Positions 1 through 12,409 of a stretch of DNA of 64,000 nucleotides are shown here, piece by piece. The notes below the pieces were generated by a model. It was given only the letters and a program-made list of their open reading frames with translations. It was not told the DNA's origin and made no database searches. The position numbers and the translations under genes were made by a program. The stretch covers positions 8,177,001-8,241,000 of the forward strand of contig OX327699.1 of NCBI GenBank assembly GCA_946807835.1, written 5' to 3'. The first letter of the stretch is position 1, and each line of letters starts with the position of its first letter. The stretch is from Ailanthus altissimus (taxonomy: Eukaryota > Streptophyta > Magnoliopsida > Sapindales > Simaroubaceae).

Positions 1-178
1 TAATTTAAATAATAAAATTAAATAATTAATTAAATAAAATTTAATAAACAAAATATAATTTAAATAATAATTTTAATAATAAAATTAAATAATTAATTAA
101 ATAAAATTTAATAAATAAAATATAATTTTAATAATAATTTTAATAATAAAATTAAATAATAAATTAACTAAAAAATAA
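1..178. repeat. AT-only tandem repeat, 67-bp period
   Basis: The phrase AATAAAATTAAATAATTAAT starts at 11 and 78, and a shortened form starts at 145, giving a 67-bp period and about 2.5 copies. The array is almost pure A/T and runs into the window edge, so its full length is unknown. No coding potential is seen. Confidence 0.75.
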
Positions 179-182
179 TAAG

Positions 183-330
183 TAAATTGCCACGTGGCCC
201 CATAAGGGGCGACTTGTTGCTGCACAACCATAAGCTGCACATTGCGCCTACGCTCATAGTTCCAAATGCTACGCGTATCAGCGCTCTGCGTCTTGCGCGT
301 GTCACAAGCAAGACGCAAATTTCGATGAAA
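183..330. other. GC-rich island with hairpin
   Basis: A block of about 130 bp with much higher GC than its AT-rich surroundings. It contains a 9-bp inverted repeat GCGTCTTGC / GCAAGACGC (288-296 and 308-316) and a short palindrome GCCCC-ataa-GGGGC near 197-211. Short open frames cross it on both strands but none resembles a known protein. It may be a transposon end fragment; no family was recognised. Confidence 0.35.
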
Positions 331-1553
331 TCGAATGTTTTCAATTATTATATTTTATTTTTTTTATCATTTTTAGTAATTTAAAATTATTTTTAACTAT
401 TGTTTCACTTTTTTAACTCTAAATGTAAATATTTACACTAAAGCTGTGTGTTTTTGGTTCCAAGAGAAAAAATTTTAAATTTTTGTGAACGTGGCAAAAA
501 AAAAAAAAATTATTAAATCAATGAAATGTTTGACCATAATAAAAAATAATAATCATTTAAAATTTCGATCATTTCCTAAAATTTGTCTTATTGATATCAA
601 TAATATGATTATATCAAAATAATAAATCAATTTATAGTGCACAAAGTAGAGACCGATAAATTGAACAAGAACTAGTAACATGGACCGTGTGAGAATTGGA
701 AATATGCGATCATTCACTAGTTTTACCTGTTTGATATTGCATTAGTTGCGGTAATTCAATTTTTTACTACCTTTTGTTCTATGGTAGCAATCTAAATTTT
801 AGTCAGGAGTGATAATTTGGATCATCTCACAATTGTCCAACACGAATACAACATGAAATTAGCAAATTTGAGCTGGCTTAAATAGATAATTAAAAGGATA
901 GTTCCATATGAATTGATTAACAATTCTATAGGATACGAGTTTAAGATTTTCAACAGATCAACCCATATATGACACAATTAATCATTAAAATGCTTATTTT
1001 GTGTTGATTATTTATGATACAATATAATTATTTGATGTTTCTAATGCTTTATAATGACCCAAAAATTTAGTCAATTTTAAAGTTAATGAGTTGAATTTAT
1101 TAATTGCTAAGAATGAGATTGAGATTAACAAAAATAAAAAAAAATACTAAATTTATAGTAGTTCAGTTCAATGTGAGTTTATATCCATTTTATTAAGCTT
1201 AATAAACTCACTCATATGACACTATAATAATGATTTTGTTACAATACATCAATGGGTGCATGCACATAAATGGTATTTATTGAATTACAAATTACATATC
1301 ATACATACAATGCATAGTGGAATAAAATCTAATTTCATATTTAATAAATACACATTGAATTTAAGTCTTGTGACACTAACAAATTTAGAAATTTATCCTT
1401 AAAAATGATTCGGTGTAGAATCAATTTTCAAGTCTCACACGGAAGTATAATTGTGAATAATTTTACTGCACAATATCTATTGGATTGCAAACCTAAAATA
1501 GTAGCTTTACAAAATTCTAGTAGTTTTTTATGTTTCTTTCTCTTTTGGCCGAG
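331..1553. other. AT-rich intergenic DNA, nothing recognised
   Basis: No open frame of note, no LTR, PBS or protein similarity was recognised on either strand. It is the left flank of the copia element that follows. Confidence 0.5.
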
Positions 1554-1558
1554 TGTAT

Positions 1559-2213
1559 TGTGAGAAAATTGATTAAAAATTATCGGAATATAATTTAAAA
1601 AACAAGTCAAATGCGTTAGGAATGTGCGGATCAAAGACGAATAAAGATATGAGGCAAAAATACGAAGACGGTGCCCAGGCATGGTGCCGCAGTGCGAGGT
1701 AGTAGGTGGCCACAGTGCCAGGAGCCCAGCATTGCAGCACCGAGCACGATTACCCAGCATTGCAGCCCCCAATGCGAAAAAAAGACTTTCTCGTTTTGTG
1801 AGTTTCCTACTTATTCCAGGTCCCTAAAATGACTCCCACACATTTAGGGTTAAGCTAAGTCATCCTAGAGCCTATATAAAGGCCTTCAATTGGTTTGTAA
1901 ACACATCTTAGTGATCAACACAAGTATCTTTGTGATCTAAGTATTCTTTGTGATTCTTAGTGAAAGAAACTCATTGTATGCAAGAGAGAGTGATTTCTTT
2001 GTGAGTATTTCTTATAAAATGCATATTTTGTGAGTGTCTTGTGATTTATTAATAAGAAAGTGTGGTTTGGATCTGCAGTGGACGTAGGCAAGTTATCGAA
2101 CCACGTAAATTCTGTGTGTTGTTCTTCTATCTTTCTATCTCTAGATTTATAATTGCTTGTTTCTACACTATATTACTTGGGATATTTACTTGTTTGGTTG
2201 CTTCGCTTCAACA
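1559..2213 (+). repeat. 5' LTR of Copia-1
   Basis: LTR of 655 bp with a TATATAAA box at 1873-1880 and a GC-rich stretch rich in GTGCCGCAG/GCATTGCAGC motifs at about 1670-1770. Its right end TTCAACA lies directly before the PBS. It matches 6040-6722 throughout, with many substitutions. The open frame on the minus strand across 1428-1772 is a chance frame over this LTR. Confidence 0.88.
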
Positions 2214-2216
2214 AAT

Positions 2217-2228
2217 TGGTATCAGAGC
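2217..2228 (+). other. Primer-binding site (tRNA-iMet)
   Basis: TGGTATCAGAGC lies 3 bp after the 5' LTR end. This is the classic plant LTR-retrotransposon minus-strand primer site complementary to the 3' end of initiator tRNA-Met. It fixes the strand and the LTR boundary. Confidence 0.93.
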
Positions 2229-2244
2229 TTGGTTTTAAGTAAAC

Positions 2245-5200
2245 ATGGACAGATCCAAGTATGAGGTAAAGAAATTCAACGGTATGAATGACTTCAATTT
2301 GTGGAAGATAAAAGTGAAGGTGTTGTTGGTAAGCCAACAGTTAAGCTTGGCATTATAGGAGACTGTAGCTCCATCTAGTGAAGAGGAAAAAAAGCCAAAG
2401 TCATCTAAGGCTGAAGTAGAAAGAAGAGACATTTAAGAGAGAGCTCACAGTATAATTATTTTGTCATTGAGAGATGAAGTACTGAATGAAGTAGTAGGTG
2501 AGATGATGGCAATTAGTCTTTGAAAAAAGCTTGGCTCTCTTTATATGTGAAAGTCGTTGGCTAACAGATTGTATATAAAGAAGAAGCTGTATCAATTGTC
2601 TATGTTTGAGTGGGGACGCTGATGAAAGATCATATATATGCCTTCAACAACATCATTCTTGATCTTTAGTCTATCAACCTCAAGATAAAAGATGAAGATA
2701 GGACGATTATCCTGCTGAGTTCACCTCCTAAGAGTTATGAGATTTTTGTTGATACACTTCTACACGGCAAAGAAAGTTTAATGATGAGTAATGTAAAATC
2801 ATCATTAAACTCAAAACTATTAGGAAAGAAGATTGAGGGCAATGCAGAAAGTCTATCTGTAAGAGAAAGGTCCTCATATAGAAATGGAAGGGAAAATGGC
2901 TCAAGATCGAAGTGCAGGACTCTTAGGACGTACGATTGCTACAAAAAAGAGAGGCACTTTATAAAGAACTATTCAGAGAAGAATGCACAAGATAAGAAGA
3001 AAGCAGATGCTGCACTTACCTATGATGATAGTTATAACAATGCAGAGACTTTAGTCACTACTAATGGTAAGAATACTGAACAATAGATTCTTGATTCTGG
3101 TTGTATATTTCACATGTACCCGCATAAGTCTTGATTTATAAAATTTCAACCCATTAGTGGTGGTAAAGTGTTAATAGGTAATGACATTGCATGTTAGATG
3201 ATGAGAATTGGTAGTATTAAACTCAGGTTGCATAATGGGCGAGTGAGAGAGTTAATAGAAGTTAGGTATGTTCCTGACCTCAAGAGGAACTTGATCGCAC
3301 TATGAACTTTAGACTAGAATAGGTGTTCCATCAGGATCAACATAGGGGTTTTAAGAGTCTTAAAAGGTTCTATGGTGGTAATGAGATGAGAAAAACATAA
3401 AAGTGTTTATGTGCTTAAGGGAGAAGTTTTAAGTGGTTCTGCATTATTCTTTGTAGATGATGAGAATATGCAAACCAAGTATGGCATCTTAAACTAGCAC
3501 ACATATGAGAGAGAAATTTGAAGGAGTTATTTAGTCAAAAGGTATTTGGTGAGGATAAGTTCTTGTCATTGGCGTTTTGTGAATATTGTGTGCTTAAGAA
3601 AGCACATAGGGTGAAGTTTAGTATCGAAAAACACAAAACTAAGGGAACTCTTGACTACATACACTCGAATCTTTGGAGATTAGCTCAGACAGCTACTCAT
3701 AGTGGTGTTAGGTATTTTCTCAGTTTGATTGATGACTATTCAATGAAGTTGTGGGTCTATGTGTTGAAGAGAAAAGATAAAGTATTTGATATGGTGAAAA
3801 GGCTACGGATTGACAATGACCTTGAATTTTTCACTACACAGTTTGATAGCTTTTGTGCCAAGTATGGGATTGCAAAGCATAGAATGATGAGATCAACACC
3901 ACATTAGAATAGTATAGTTGAGGGATAAATATAACCCTACTTGAAATGCTTAAATGCATGCTTACCAATACAAAGGTGTTAAAGGCTTTTGTGAGGAGAA
4001 GTTGTAGTGATTGAAGCTTATTTGATCAATAGAAGTTACTCTTTAGTAATTGACTTCAAAATGCTAGAAGAGAAATAGTCTGACAACCCTCCTAAGTATG
4101 ACCACATCATAATTTTTTGTTGCCCCGCCTCTGTTTATGTTAAGGAGTGGAAATTAGAACTTAGAGAGCTATCAAATGGGTATTCATAGGATATCCTAAA
4201 GGAGTGAAAGGATACAAGGTGTGGTGTAGAGAGTTGACACCACTAAATAGTATCATAAGTCGTAACGTAACATTTATTGAGACGATAATGTTGAAAGCCT
4301 CCCAAGAAGATGAGAAAGAAGAACTTCCAAGAATAACTCAGCACCCGAGTTAATAAAAGTTAAAGTAGAGCTTAAACTTAGATTTGATATGCCCCCAGAT
4401 CAGTACTTCAACAAGGAGATCCTTAAAGATAAAATAAGAACACCGACGAGTTCCTCCAAGTCCACCCAAAGAAAGACTAAGACTCTTAAGATAAAACTTG
4501 AAGAGTACCAATTAGCCAGAGATAGGCTAAGGAGAATATTTAACTCACCAATCAGGTATGCACAAGTAGATTTAGTTGCTCATGCCTTTAATTCTGCTTA
4601 TACTTTTGAATTTAATGAGATTAGAATATATGGTGGGGCTATGAAGAGTGAAAATAAGAAACAATAGCAGTAGGACATAGAAGAATAGATTATTTCTCTT
4701 AAGAAGAATAATACTTGAAAGTTGGTGGAGAGACCTAAAAAGAAACTAGTTGGGTACAAGTAAGTGTATAAGGAAAAGAGTGGATATCGGAGATAGAGCC
4801 TACGAGGTTCAAGGCTAGGTTAGTTACTCAAGGTTTTACTTAGAGAGAGGGAATTGACTTCCATGATATATTCTTTTTAGTCATCAAGCACACATTCATT
4901 TAGAGCAGATAGATGTAAAGACAACTTTTCTGTATGGAGAACTTGAAGAAACGATTTACATGGCACAACCACAAGGTTTTATAGAGCCCAAAAAAGAATT
5001 ATACTTGTTTGTTAAAGAAGTCATTATATAAGTTAAAGCAATTACCTAGACAATAGACAAGGAGATTTGATGAGTTTATAATGGCATGTGGCTTTAGTAG
5101 GAGTATGTATAACGAATTTGTGTATTTTAAGAGCTTGAGTTATAGGATGATGTATTTACATATGTCGATGATATATTGATCGCATATAGGAACATAGAAG

Positions 5201-5970
5201 AAATATATAAACTCAAGAAGCAATTGAGTGGCAAGTTTGAGATAAATGATTTGGGAGCAGCAAATATGATTTTGGGTATGGATATTATGAGAGAAAGAAG
5301 AGATATACAAGCGCTGTGGGGAGCATCATGTATGCAATGGTTTGCACAAGATAAAAAATAGCATAGGCTGTGAGTGTGGTGAGTAGATATATGGTAAATT
5401 CAGGTAAGGATCACTGACTTGCAATGAGGTAAATTTTAAGATATATCAAGGGAACATCGAATCACGGGTTGATGTATAGAAGGATAAAGACAACAGTGTA
5501 ATAGTAAGAAGGTATATAGACTCAGATTATGCAGTCACCAAGACAGAAGAAGATCGTTGACGGGTTATATATTCATAGTGTTTGGGTGAAGTGTATGCTG
5601 GAGATTAGCTTTACAATATGTGGATGCACTATTTACCATAGAGATGGAGTATATAGCTATTGTAGAAGCTATTAAGGAGATCATGTTGTTGAAAGGCATA
5701 TGCGCGTAGGTAATGGCTATTGAAGATGTGAACATCGATGTATATTATGATAACCAGAGTGCTATACACCTAAGCAAGCATCAAGTGTTTCACGAGAGGT
5801 CTAAACACATTAATGTAGAGCTTCATTACATTCGAGAGATTATCCAAAATAGTGAAGTTAGTCTAACAAAGATAGCGTCATTTGAAAAATCTGTTGACAT
5901 GTTGACTAAGCCACTGCCCTCGGTTAAGTTCATCCTGTGCAAGGATTTAATTGAAGTTATTACTATGTAA
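2245..5970 (+). pseudogene. Copia-1 gag-pol polyprotein, degenerate
   Basis: The reading starts at the ATG at 2245 with MDRSKYEVKKFNG, a typical copia Gag start, but stops occur within 120 codons and often after. Recognisable in order: a Gag zinc knuckle with altered cysteines (DCYKKERHFIKNYS, near 2934); a protease remnant ILDSGC (near 3087); the GAG-pre-integrase C-x2-C region and integrase core (about 3518-3907, SLIDDYS); reverse transcriptase with intact YVDD at 5161-5172 and IYMAQPQGF near 4960; RNase H (5713-5970, DNQSAIHLSKH, HINVELHYIRE). The longest intact piece is the 129-codon integrase stretch. It cannot make a functional polyprotein. Family assignment is firm, lineage uncertain. 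Confidence 0.88.
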
Positions 5971-6039
5971 GGGTGACCAAAGATGTGGATATGAAAGATC
6001 GAGATACTTTCTGAATGATTTTAGATCAATGAGGGAATT

Positions 6040-6722
6040 TGTGAGAAAGTTGATTAAAAATCATTGGGATATGATTTAGAAAACAAGCTAAATGCGATGG
6101 AAATATGAAGATTGAAGATGGATGAAGATAAAAGACAAAAACACAAAGACGTTGCTCAGGCGTGGGCGCTGTGGTGCCAAGTAGTGAGCGTTGTGGCTTC
6201 CTAGACAGTGAGTGGGCGCTGTGGTGCCAGGCGCCTAGCGCCATGGTGCTAGGCACGATCACCTGACGTCACGACTCCTAGTGCGGGAAAAAGACTTTTC
6301 CATTTTGTGGTTTTCTACTTGTTGTAGGTCTCTCTAAAATGACTCACACATATTTAGGGTTAAGCTAAGTCATCCTAAATCCTATATAAAAACTCTCAAT
6401 TGGTTTCTAAACACATTTTAGTAATCAATACAAGTATCTTTGTGATCTAAGTGTTCTTTGTGATTCTTAGTGAGAGAAACCCCTTGTTTGCAATAGAGAG
6501 TAATCTCTTTGTGACTCTTTCTTGTAAAAGGTACTTTTTAAGTGCTTTATGATTCATTAATAAGAAACTATGATCTTGATCCACCATGGACGTAGGCATG
6601 TTATTGAACCATGTAAATTTTGTATATTGTTCTTCTACCTTTCTCTCTCTAGATTTCTAATTACTTATTTCTGTATTATATAACTTTGGATATTTGCTTG
6701 TTTGATTGCTTCCGCTTCAACA
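6040..6722 (+). repeat. 3' LTR of Copia-1
   Basis: Begins TGTGAGAAAGTTG and ends CGCTTCAACA; TATATAAA lies at about 6383-6390. A GC-rich block at about 6150-6290 carries several GCGCTGTGGTGCC-like repeats, more regular than in the 5' LTR. The poly-purine tract just upstream (ATGAGGGAATT) is weak. TSD TGTAT follows at 6723-6727. Confidence 0.88.
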
Positions 6723-6727
6723 TGTAT

Positions 6728-8220
6728 GTTAAGAAGAAGAAAAGTGCAACTTTTGCCCCCTTTCTTCAAATGGTCGAATCTGTGACTTAAGAACAACCAA
6801 ATATAACTCTTGTACTTTGCTCTCTTAAGGACAAATTTGATTCATTTTGTTCATCTCATGAACTAGTTAATTAGCCGAATTCTCTAGTCATTCATGAAGA
6901 ACAATTCTTCAATTCCTTAGATGAGTTGTCGAACCTTACAAGCCAAAAACACGCAAACGCTATACATGCTTCTTTTTGTTCTGTCTCACTTTGGCCGAAT
7001 AAAGCATTCATTTGACAAAGAGAAATCTTCTTTTTGTCTATGAACAATGGTTGAGTATAACATTACACACACTTAATTAATGCAAAACTATTTTGCATCA
7101 CTTATATAGTGTTGACTTTTTAAGCTTGCCAAATGTCTATATTATGCCAATAATGTCATGCGATTTGCCATTTATAAGTTATTTCTCAAGCTAATCAACA
7201 CTTGTTAACTTGTTTTTTCCAAATCTTGTCAAGTGTCCCATGTATGCCATTTGTTACTTTAGTACACATTTAATTAACAATAATTGTTAATTAAAAATTA
7301 TAAGCCTAACACTTAAGCTTATGTGTATCTTGAAAGATCTTAAAACAAATTTTACTTTTTGAAATTTTTTTGGATTGAACTATTCAACTCAGTTTGTTAC
7401 CCTAATGCTCAATGAATGCACTTCATATTATGAGACTCCTTAGGTTGAAACCCATTTATCTTATGAAACTCTTTCGTAAATCTATGACTGATGCCCCATA
7501 CACACATTACAGATATTACAAAATGATAAGTTAAACTATACAAGCTGAGGTCAACCATATCCATATAATCAATTCATCTCCTATATCCTAGAAGAGAAAT
7601 ATATAGATCATCACTGTCAAATCTCTATATGCTCGACTGTGAACTTATCTCCAGATTTGTATTTCTATAAATAATATCCGTAAATACTTTTGCAATATTC
7701 ATTTAACCCTAAGGAAAACTCTTTTTTGGAGTTTATGCTTGTGGTTACAAGAGTTTTTAAAATACAATCTCAAAGCATCAAGATATATAACTCCCCATAT
7801 GAGCTGACGAATTTTTTACCTAAGCACACTGAACTCTATAATCATTGAATCATGCCCAACGATACCCAGAGGCTATACTATGAAAGGTTTCTGACATGCG
7901 TGGAATAAAAGCACGGTGGATCACTCATAAGTCCCCTATAGTGCTTAGGTCAAAGGACCACAAATACTACTTTAATCGAGAAGACCCTTTATTGACGGCT
8001 TTATGGAATGTTTATTGGAGGACCTCATGATTTTGTTCAATGCTAGTTCTCACTGAATATCTGCATGCCTATATAGCTAGTAAAAACTAACCATATGGAC
8101 AACTTAGATATAAATACATTGATCTGGAGAGAATACCAATCGATTTGTGTCAGCAACCATAGATCAAGAATGATTATTTTGTGAACATACTGCATAATGA
8201 CATTTCTTAACACTATTTTT
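6728..8220. other. No gene recognised
   Basis: About 1.5 kb of AT-rich sequence with no significant open frame. The 7750-8180 part is less AT-biased and reads like degenerate transposon DNA, but I could not match it to an LTR, PBS or protein domain. Confidence 0.45.
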
Positions 8221-8464
8221 AACTTCTTGCAACTATGTCATTACTAATATATTTCTAGGTCTTTGTCGCTATTTCAGATAAGGTTCTAACTCTTTAAAAT
8301 TGCTAACTCTTAGTGTAGACCTAAACTCCTTTAGATCAGTCAAGTATCTATTAGGATTATGGCATCATAATATTTTGTTGTGACATAACTTTATAAGCTT
8401 TATTTTAAGGAAGATGGAGTTTATTAAGACCTAAGTACTCTGTAAAAGAGAAAAGAGAAGGAGG

Positions 8465-9130
8465 TACCTCCGCTATTCAAATTCGCTCCTCAAACATAGT
8501 AAGAGCAAATTTGGCAATATGGTGGGCAACTTGGTTAGCTTCCCTTCGAGTATGCTCAACCATCTTAATAAAAGAAGAATTTAAAAAAGGAACTATCTCA
8601 ACAATAATTGAACTAATCTCCACTAAAGAAATGGTTTTACCATGAAGTAGCTTTATAACTCGAGCAGAAACAGACTCTATAATAGTTGGAACTAGTAATA
8701 TTTAAAACCAATGCATGTTGGATACCCTTTAAAATTACATATGCCTCAGTTGTATCCATCAAAAATTTCCCCGAGACATTCGAGACACCAGCTGCCTAAA
8801 CCAACCTCGAATCATTCATGATAATCCAATCAAAACCACAATGTCGTTGATCCTTATCAAACACAGCATCAATATTGATCTTCAAAATAGCTAGCAATTG
8901 AGGTTTTTATTGAATCGTAACCTCAATAAAAGGAGTAATTATAAGCTTTGCATGTCTATTTGTAACCTAATATTCTTTAAGACAATTTACTGCCTAGTCA
9001 AGTAGATCCTCACAGTATACATTTTTCCTAGCATAAATGCCTTTACTTTTATGAAACCAAATTAACCAAAACTAGGTCATCAGAACCATAAAATCATTAA
9101 TAGATAATAGCTGCATTCCAGACATAATGA
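8465..9130 (-). pseudogene. LINE RNase H fragment, copy A
   Basis: Minus-strand reading gives an RVT_3-type RNase H: INIDAVFDKDQRHCGFDWII (first Asp region), then MDTTEAYVILKGIQHAL (Glu helix), then an MVEHTRREANQVAHHIAK-like end. In plant LINEs this domain degrades RNA of the hybrid during target-primed reverse transcription. A stop follows DSRLV and others occur later. It is the left-most of three related copies. Confidence 0.75.
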
Positions 9131-9474
9131 AATCTTTAAAATTATTTTGTTGCCAATGATTTAGATGCTACTAGCTTTTCATCACTTTTCATAAATGTTT
9201 CAATTGTTTGCATGCCTAGAAAGCCTGAATTTATAACTCCTTGTAACTATACAATTATTAATATATTTTCATATCTTTTTTCTTACTTCAAACAAAGTTC
9301 TAACTTCTTAGAATTCTTAACTCTTAGTGCTGACCTAAACTCCTTTAGATAAATCAAGTGTCCATTAGGATTATGGCATCATAATATTTTGTTGTGACAT
9401 AACTTTATAAGTTTTTTTTTTAAAAGAAGATCGACTTTATTAAGAACTAAGTACTCTACAAAAGAGAAAGAGAA

Positions 9475-10150
9475 TGAGGTACCTCTACCATTTAAACAAC
9501 TCCTCAAACATAGTGAGAGCAAGTTTAGCAAGGTGGTGGGCAACTTGGTTAGCTTCCCTTCATGCTCAACCATCTTAATAAAAGAAGAATTTAGAAAATG
9601 AACTATCTCAGCAATAATTAGACTAATCTTTGCTAAAGAAATAGTTTTATCCTGAAGTAACTTTATAACTCGAGCATAAACAGACTCTATAACAGTTAGA
9701 ACTAGTAATAATTATAGCCACTGCATGTTGGATACCCTTTACAATTGCATATGCCTCAGTTGTATCCACCAAAAATTTCCCCAAGACACCAGCTACCTAA
9801 CCCAACTCTGAATCATTCATGATAATCCAACCAAAACCACAATGCCATTGATCCTTATCAAATGCAGCATCAATATTGATCTTTAAAATCACTAACAATA
9901 GAGGTCTCTATTGAATCGTAACCCAACAGAAGGAGTAACTATAAGCTTCGTAGGTCGATTTACAACCTGAAATTCTTTAAGACAATTTTACTGTCTAGTC
10001 AAGCAGATCCTCACAGCATAAATATTTCCTAGCATAAATGCCTTTGTTTCTATGGAACCAAATTAACCACAACATGGTCATCAGAACCATGAAATCATCA
10101 GGAACAGCTCCATTCTAGACATAATGAAATCTTTAAAATTATTTTGGTGC
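9475..10150 (-). pseudogene. LINE RNase H fragment, copy B
   Basis: Same domain as the neighbouring copies, on the minus strand. The NDSELG, KFLVDTTEAYAIVKGIQ-like and EHEGKLTKLPTTLL stretches can be aligned, but indels break the frame. An open frame at 9573-9379 covers only its C-terminal end. Non-functional. Confidence 0.7.
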
Positions 10151-10509
10151 CCCTTATTTAGATGTTACCAGTTTGTCATTGCTTTTCATAAATATTTCAA
10201 TTGTTTACACATCTAGAGTGCATAAAAAATTATAACTCTTTACAACTATATCATTATTAATATATTTTTAAGTCTTTTTTTTTATTTCAAAAAAGTTCTA
10301 ACTCTTTAGAATTACGAACTCTTATCGCTAACCTAAACTTCTTTAGATCTTTAAAGAATCTATTAGGATTATGACATCATAGTATTTTGTTTTAACATGA
10401 CTTCATAAATTTTTTTTTTGAAAAAAGATGGACTTTATTAAGAACTAAGGGACTTTATTAAGGACTAAGTACTAGAGGCAGAAATATTTGTCTTTACAAA
10501 AGAGAAAAA

Positions 10510-11132
10510 AGCCGGAGGTACCTCTGCCATTTAAACTCACTTCTTATACATAGTGAAAGCAAGTTTGGCAAGCTGGTGGGCAACTTGCTTAGTTTCCCTT
10601 TGAATTGGCTTAGCCAATTTAATACAAGAATAATTTAAAAGGGAACTTTTTCAACAATAATTAGACTAATCTTCGCTAAAGAAATAGTTTTATCTTGAAG
10701 TATTTTTATATAGCGAGAAGAAACAGATTCCATAATAACTGGAACCAGTAATAAATAAAGCCACTGCTTGTTGGATACCCTTTAAAATTACATATGCCTC
10801 AGCTGTATCCACCAAAAATTTCCCCGAGACACTCTAGACACCATCTGCCTGAACCAACCTCGAATCATTCATGATAATCCAACCAAAACTACAACGCCGT
10901 TAATCCTTATCAAATGTAACGTCAATATTGATCTTCAAAACTGCAAGTGGTGGAGGTCTCCATTGAATCATAACCTCAGCAGAAGGAGTAACTGTAAGCT
11001 CCGCAGGTCAATTTGTAACCTAATATTCGTTAAGACAATTTATTGCCTAATAAAGCAGATCCTCACAGCATATATTTTTCCTAGCATAAATGCCTCTATT
11101 TCTGTGGAACTAAATTAACCACAGCGGGTTCA
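10510..11132 (-). pseudogene. LINE RNase H fragment, copy C (joined to RT)
   Basis: The third RNase H copy, contiguous with the zf-RVT domain upstream on the minus strand, so it is probably the original element end. INIDVTFDKD and FLVDTAEAYVILKGIQQ-like stretches are seen. Frame breaks are present. A local 20-bp duplication (ACTTTATTAAGAACTAAGGG) sits at its 3' end near 10432-10468. Confidence 0.7.
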
Positions 11133-12409
11133 TCATAACCATGAAATTATTTTAGAGCCCTGCTTTAGATGATGCCAGTTTCTCATTGCTTTCTGTAAAT
11201 ATTTCAATTGTTTGCACACCCAGAGAGCATGAAAATTTGATTCTTTATCTGTCTTGCAGTATGGGCATAGAACTTCCACTAGTAGTCGATGTTGGGAAAG
11301 CGCCTCCACTATTGGTAACCAAACATACCAAGCCCTCAAAATAAAATTTTTTATTTTGCTTAGAATATTTAGATTCCATAAGTATGTCCACCATCGTCTG
11401 AGACTTTCACCCTGAGACATACTAGGAGTACCCCGAGAATGTAAAGCTACCCAGTAACCACTTTTAACCAAAAATGAACCTCAACAATCATAATGCCACA
11501 GAAGCTTATAAAAAATCATGTTTGCTACATGTAGCATTCCTAAAATGAGATCTGCTTCATCCTCCTTAAACCAATTACAAATGACTTATTCATTCTACTA
11601 TTCATAAGAAAGCTTTAGGTTTGTGACAGTAGACTCTGTAGTACACGGAACAGAGGAGACAACTTTAAAAGTCAATAGTCGAGGAAAATATCTTCCTTCA
11701 CCCGAATATTTTCACCATGTTTTACCTGCCATCTAGAACCCTAACAAATTAATTTCCTACTCTATATTAGACTGCATCAGACATAAGAAGGGGAATTAGG
11801 GATAGATGCTTGTAGTAAGGTTGTGCAGGGGCAATATCGCCCTTGTAGGACCAGAGCCACCAATGATGATGGATTTGTTATCCCCGCCAACATTGTTTGG
11901 CAAGCATAAATTTACTAGAAAACTCAAGATCTCGGAAACCCAAACAGCCTGACTTCTTTTGATAGCATAACTTCTGTTATCTACACTAGTAGAGCTTTCA
12001 GCAATCTTCATCCCTACCCTACCAAAATCTTGCACACACTCAATGGAGATCTATGATGATAGAACTAGGGAAACAACATATACTCATGGAATAAGCCGAA
12101 ATTTCCTGGATTACTAACTTTAACAGTACTTCTCTGTTAGTAGCTAAAAATAATCTACCTTTTCACCCTTATAACTTCTTCCGCACTTTCTCTTGGATAG
12201 AATGGAAGACTAGATTTATTTCGGCCTATTATACATAGTAGCCCTAAATCCTTCCCATGTGAGATAACTAGCTTGACTCTTAGTTTATCCATTAGAGATT
12301 CACTAAATTGTTGCGATAAGCCTTTATTGAAGCCAGGGGATTTATGAAATTTATGAGCTGATTTATGAAAATTTATTAGAAAAATATATCCACTAGAGAT
12401 TAACCTCAT
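11133..12409 (-). pseudogene. LINE reverse transcriptase C-terminus and zf-RVT domain
   Basis: Minus-strand open pieces at 12409-12155, 12035-11796 and 11471-11133 carry, in order, the RT thumb region (FSESLMDKLRVKL, GRNKS), a connector (CMQDFGRVGMKIAE, NLCLPNN) and the zinc-binding domain (CPYCKTDKESNFHALWVCKQL, Cys-Cys-His-Cys pattern). The catalytic FxDD part of RT is upstream and absent. Several frameshifts separate the pieces. Remnant of the polymerase of an L1-clade plant retroposon. Confidence 0.8.

Larger units (their letters stand above)
1559..6722 (+). mobile_element. Ty1/copia LTR retrotransposon (Copia-1), old, complete ends
   Basis: Two related LTRs (1559-2213 and 6040-6722) both begin TGTGAGAAA and end TTCAACA. 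They are flanked by a perfect 5-bp target duplication TGTAT (1554-1558 and 6723-6727). A tRNA-Met PBS follows the 5' LTR. The interior has copia domain order: gag, protease, integrase, reverse transcriptase, RNase H. The two LTRs differ at many positions and by small indels, and the polyprotein holds many stops, so the insertion is old and dead. Gag start and RNase H wording resemble the Tork/Tnt1-like group, but this lineage call is only by eye. Confidence 0.9.
8221..11235 (-). repeat. Three tandem ~1-kb copies of the LINE 3' end
   Basis: Homologous anchor sequences AACTTCTTGCAAC, AACTCCTTGTAAC and AACTCTTTACAAC start at 8221, 9234 and 10234, giving unit lengths of 1013 and 1000 bp. Each unit carries, on the minus strand, the C-terminal LINE RNase H and 3' UTR. 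The shared marker GGAGGTACCTC (near 8461, about 9475 and 10515) and TTAGGATTATGGCATCAT also recur. Only the last unit (10234 onward) runs into the zf-RVT/RT coding part. The units have diverged, so the array is old. Confidence 0.85.
8221..12409 (-). mobile_element. L1-type LINE, 5'-truncated, with tandem 3' ends
   Basis: Read on the minus strand, 12409 to 11796 holds the C-terminal part of a LINE reverse transcriptase (LGLLCIIGRNKS; SQAVWVSEILSFLVNLCL). 11471 to 11133 holds the RT zinc-binding domain (zf-RVT: RAWYVWLPIVEAL, CPYCKTDKESNFHALWVC). The RNase H domain (RVT_3 type) follows towards 10500. No LTRs or PBS are present. The RNase H plus 3' end is then repeated twice more downstream. The 5' part (endonuclease and N-terminal RT) is absent. 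Stops and frameshifts are common. No clear poly(A) tail was found at 8221. Confidence 0.82.

Noticed and set aside
1428..1772. 114-codon minus-strand open frame
   Set aside because: It spans the start of the Copia-1 5' LTR and its GC-rich block; it shows no domain and is not kept in the 3' LTR copy.
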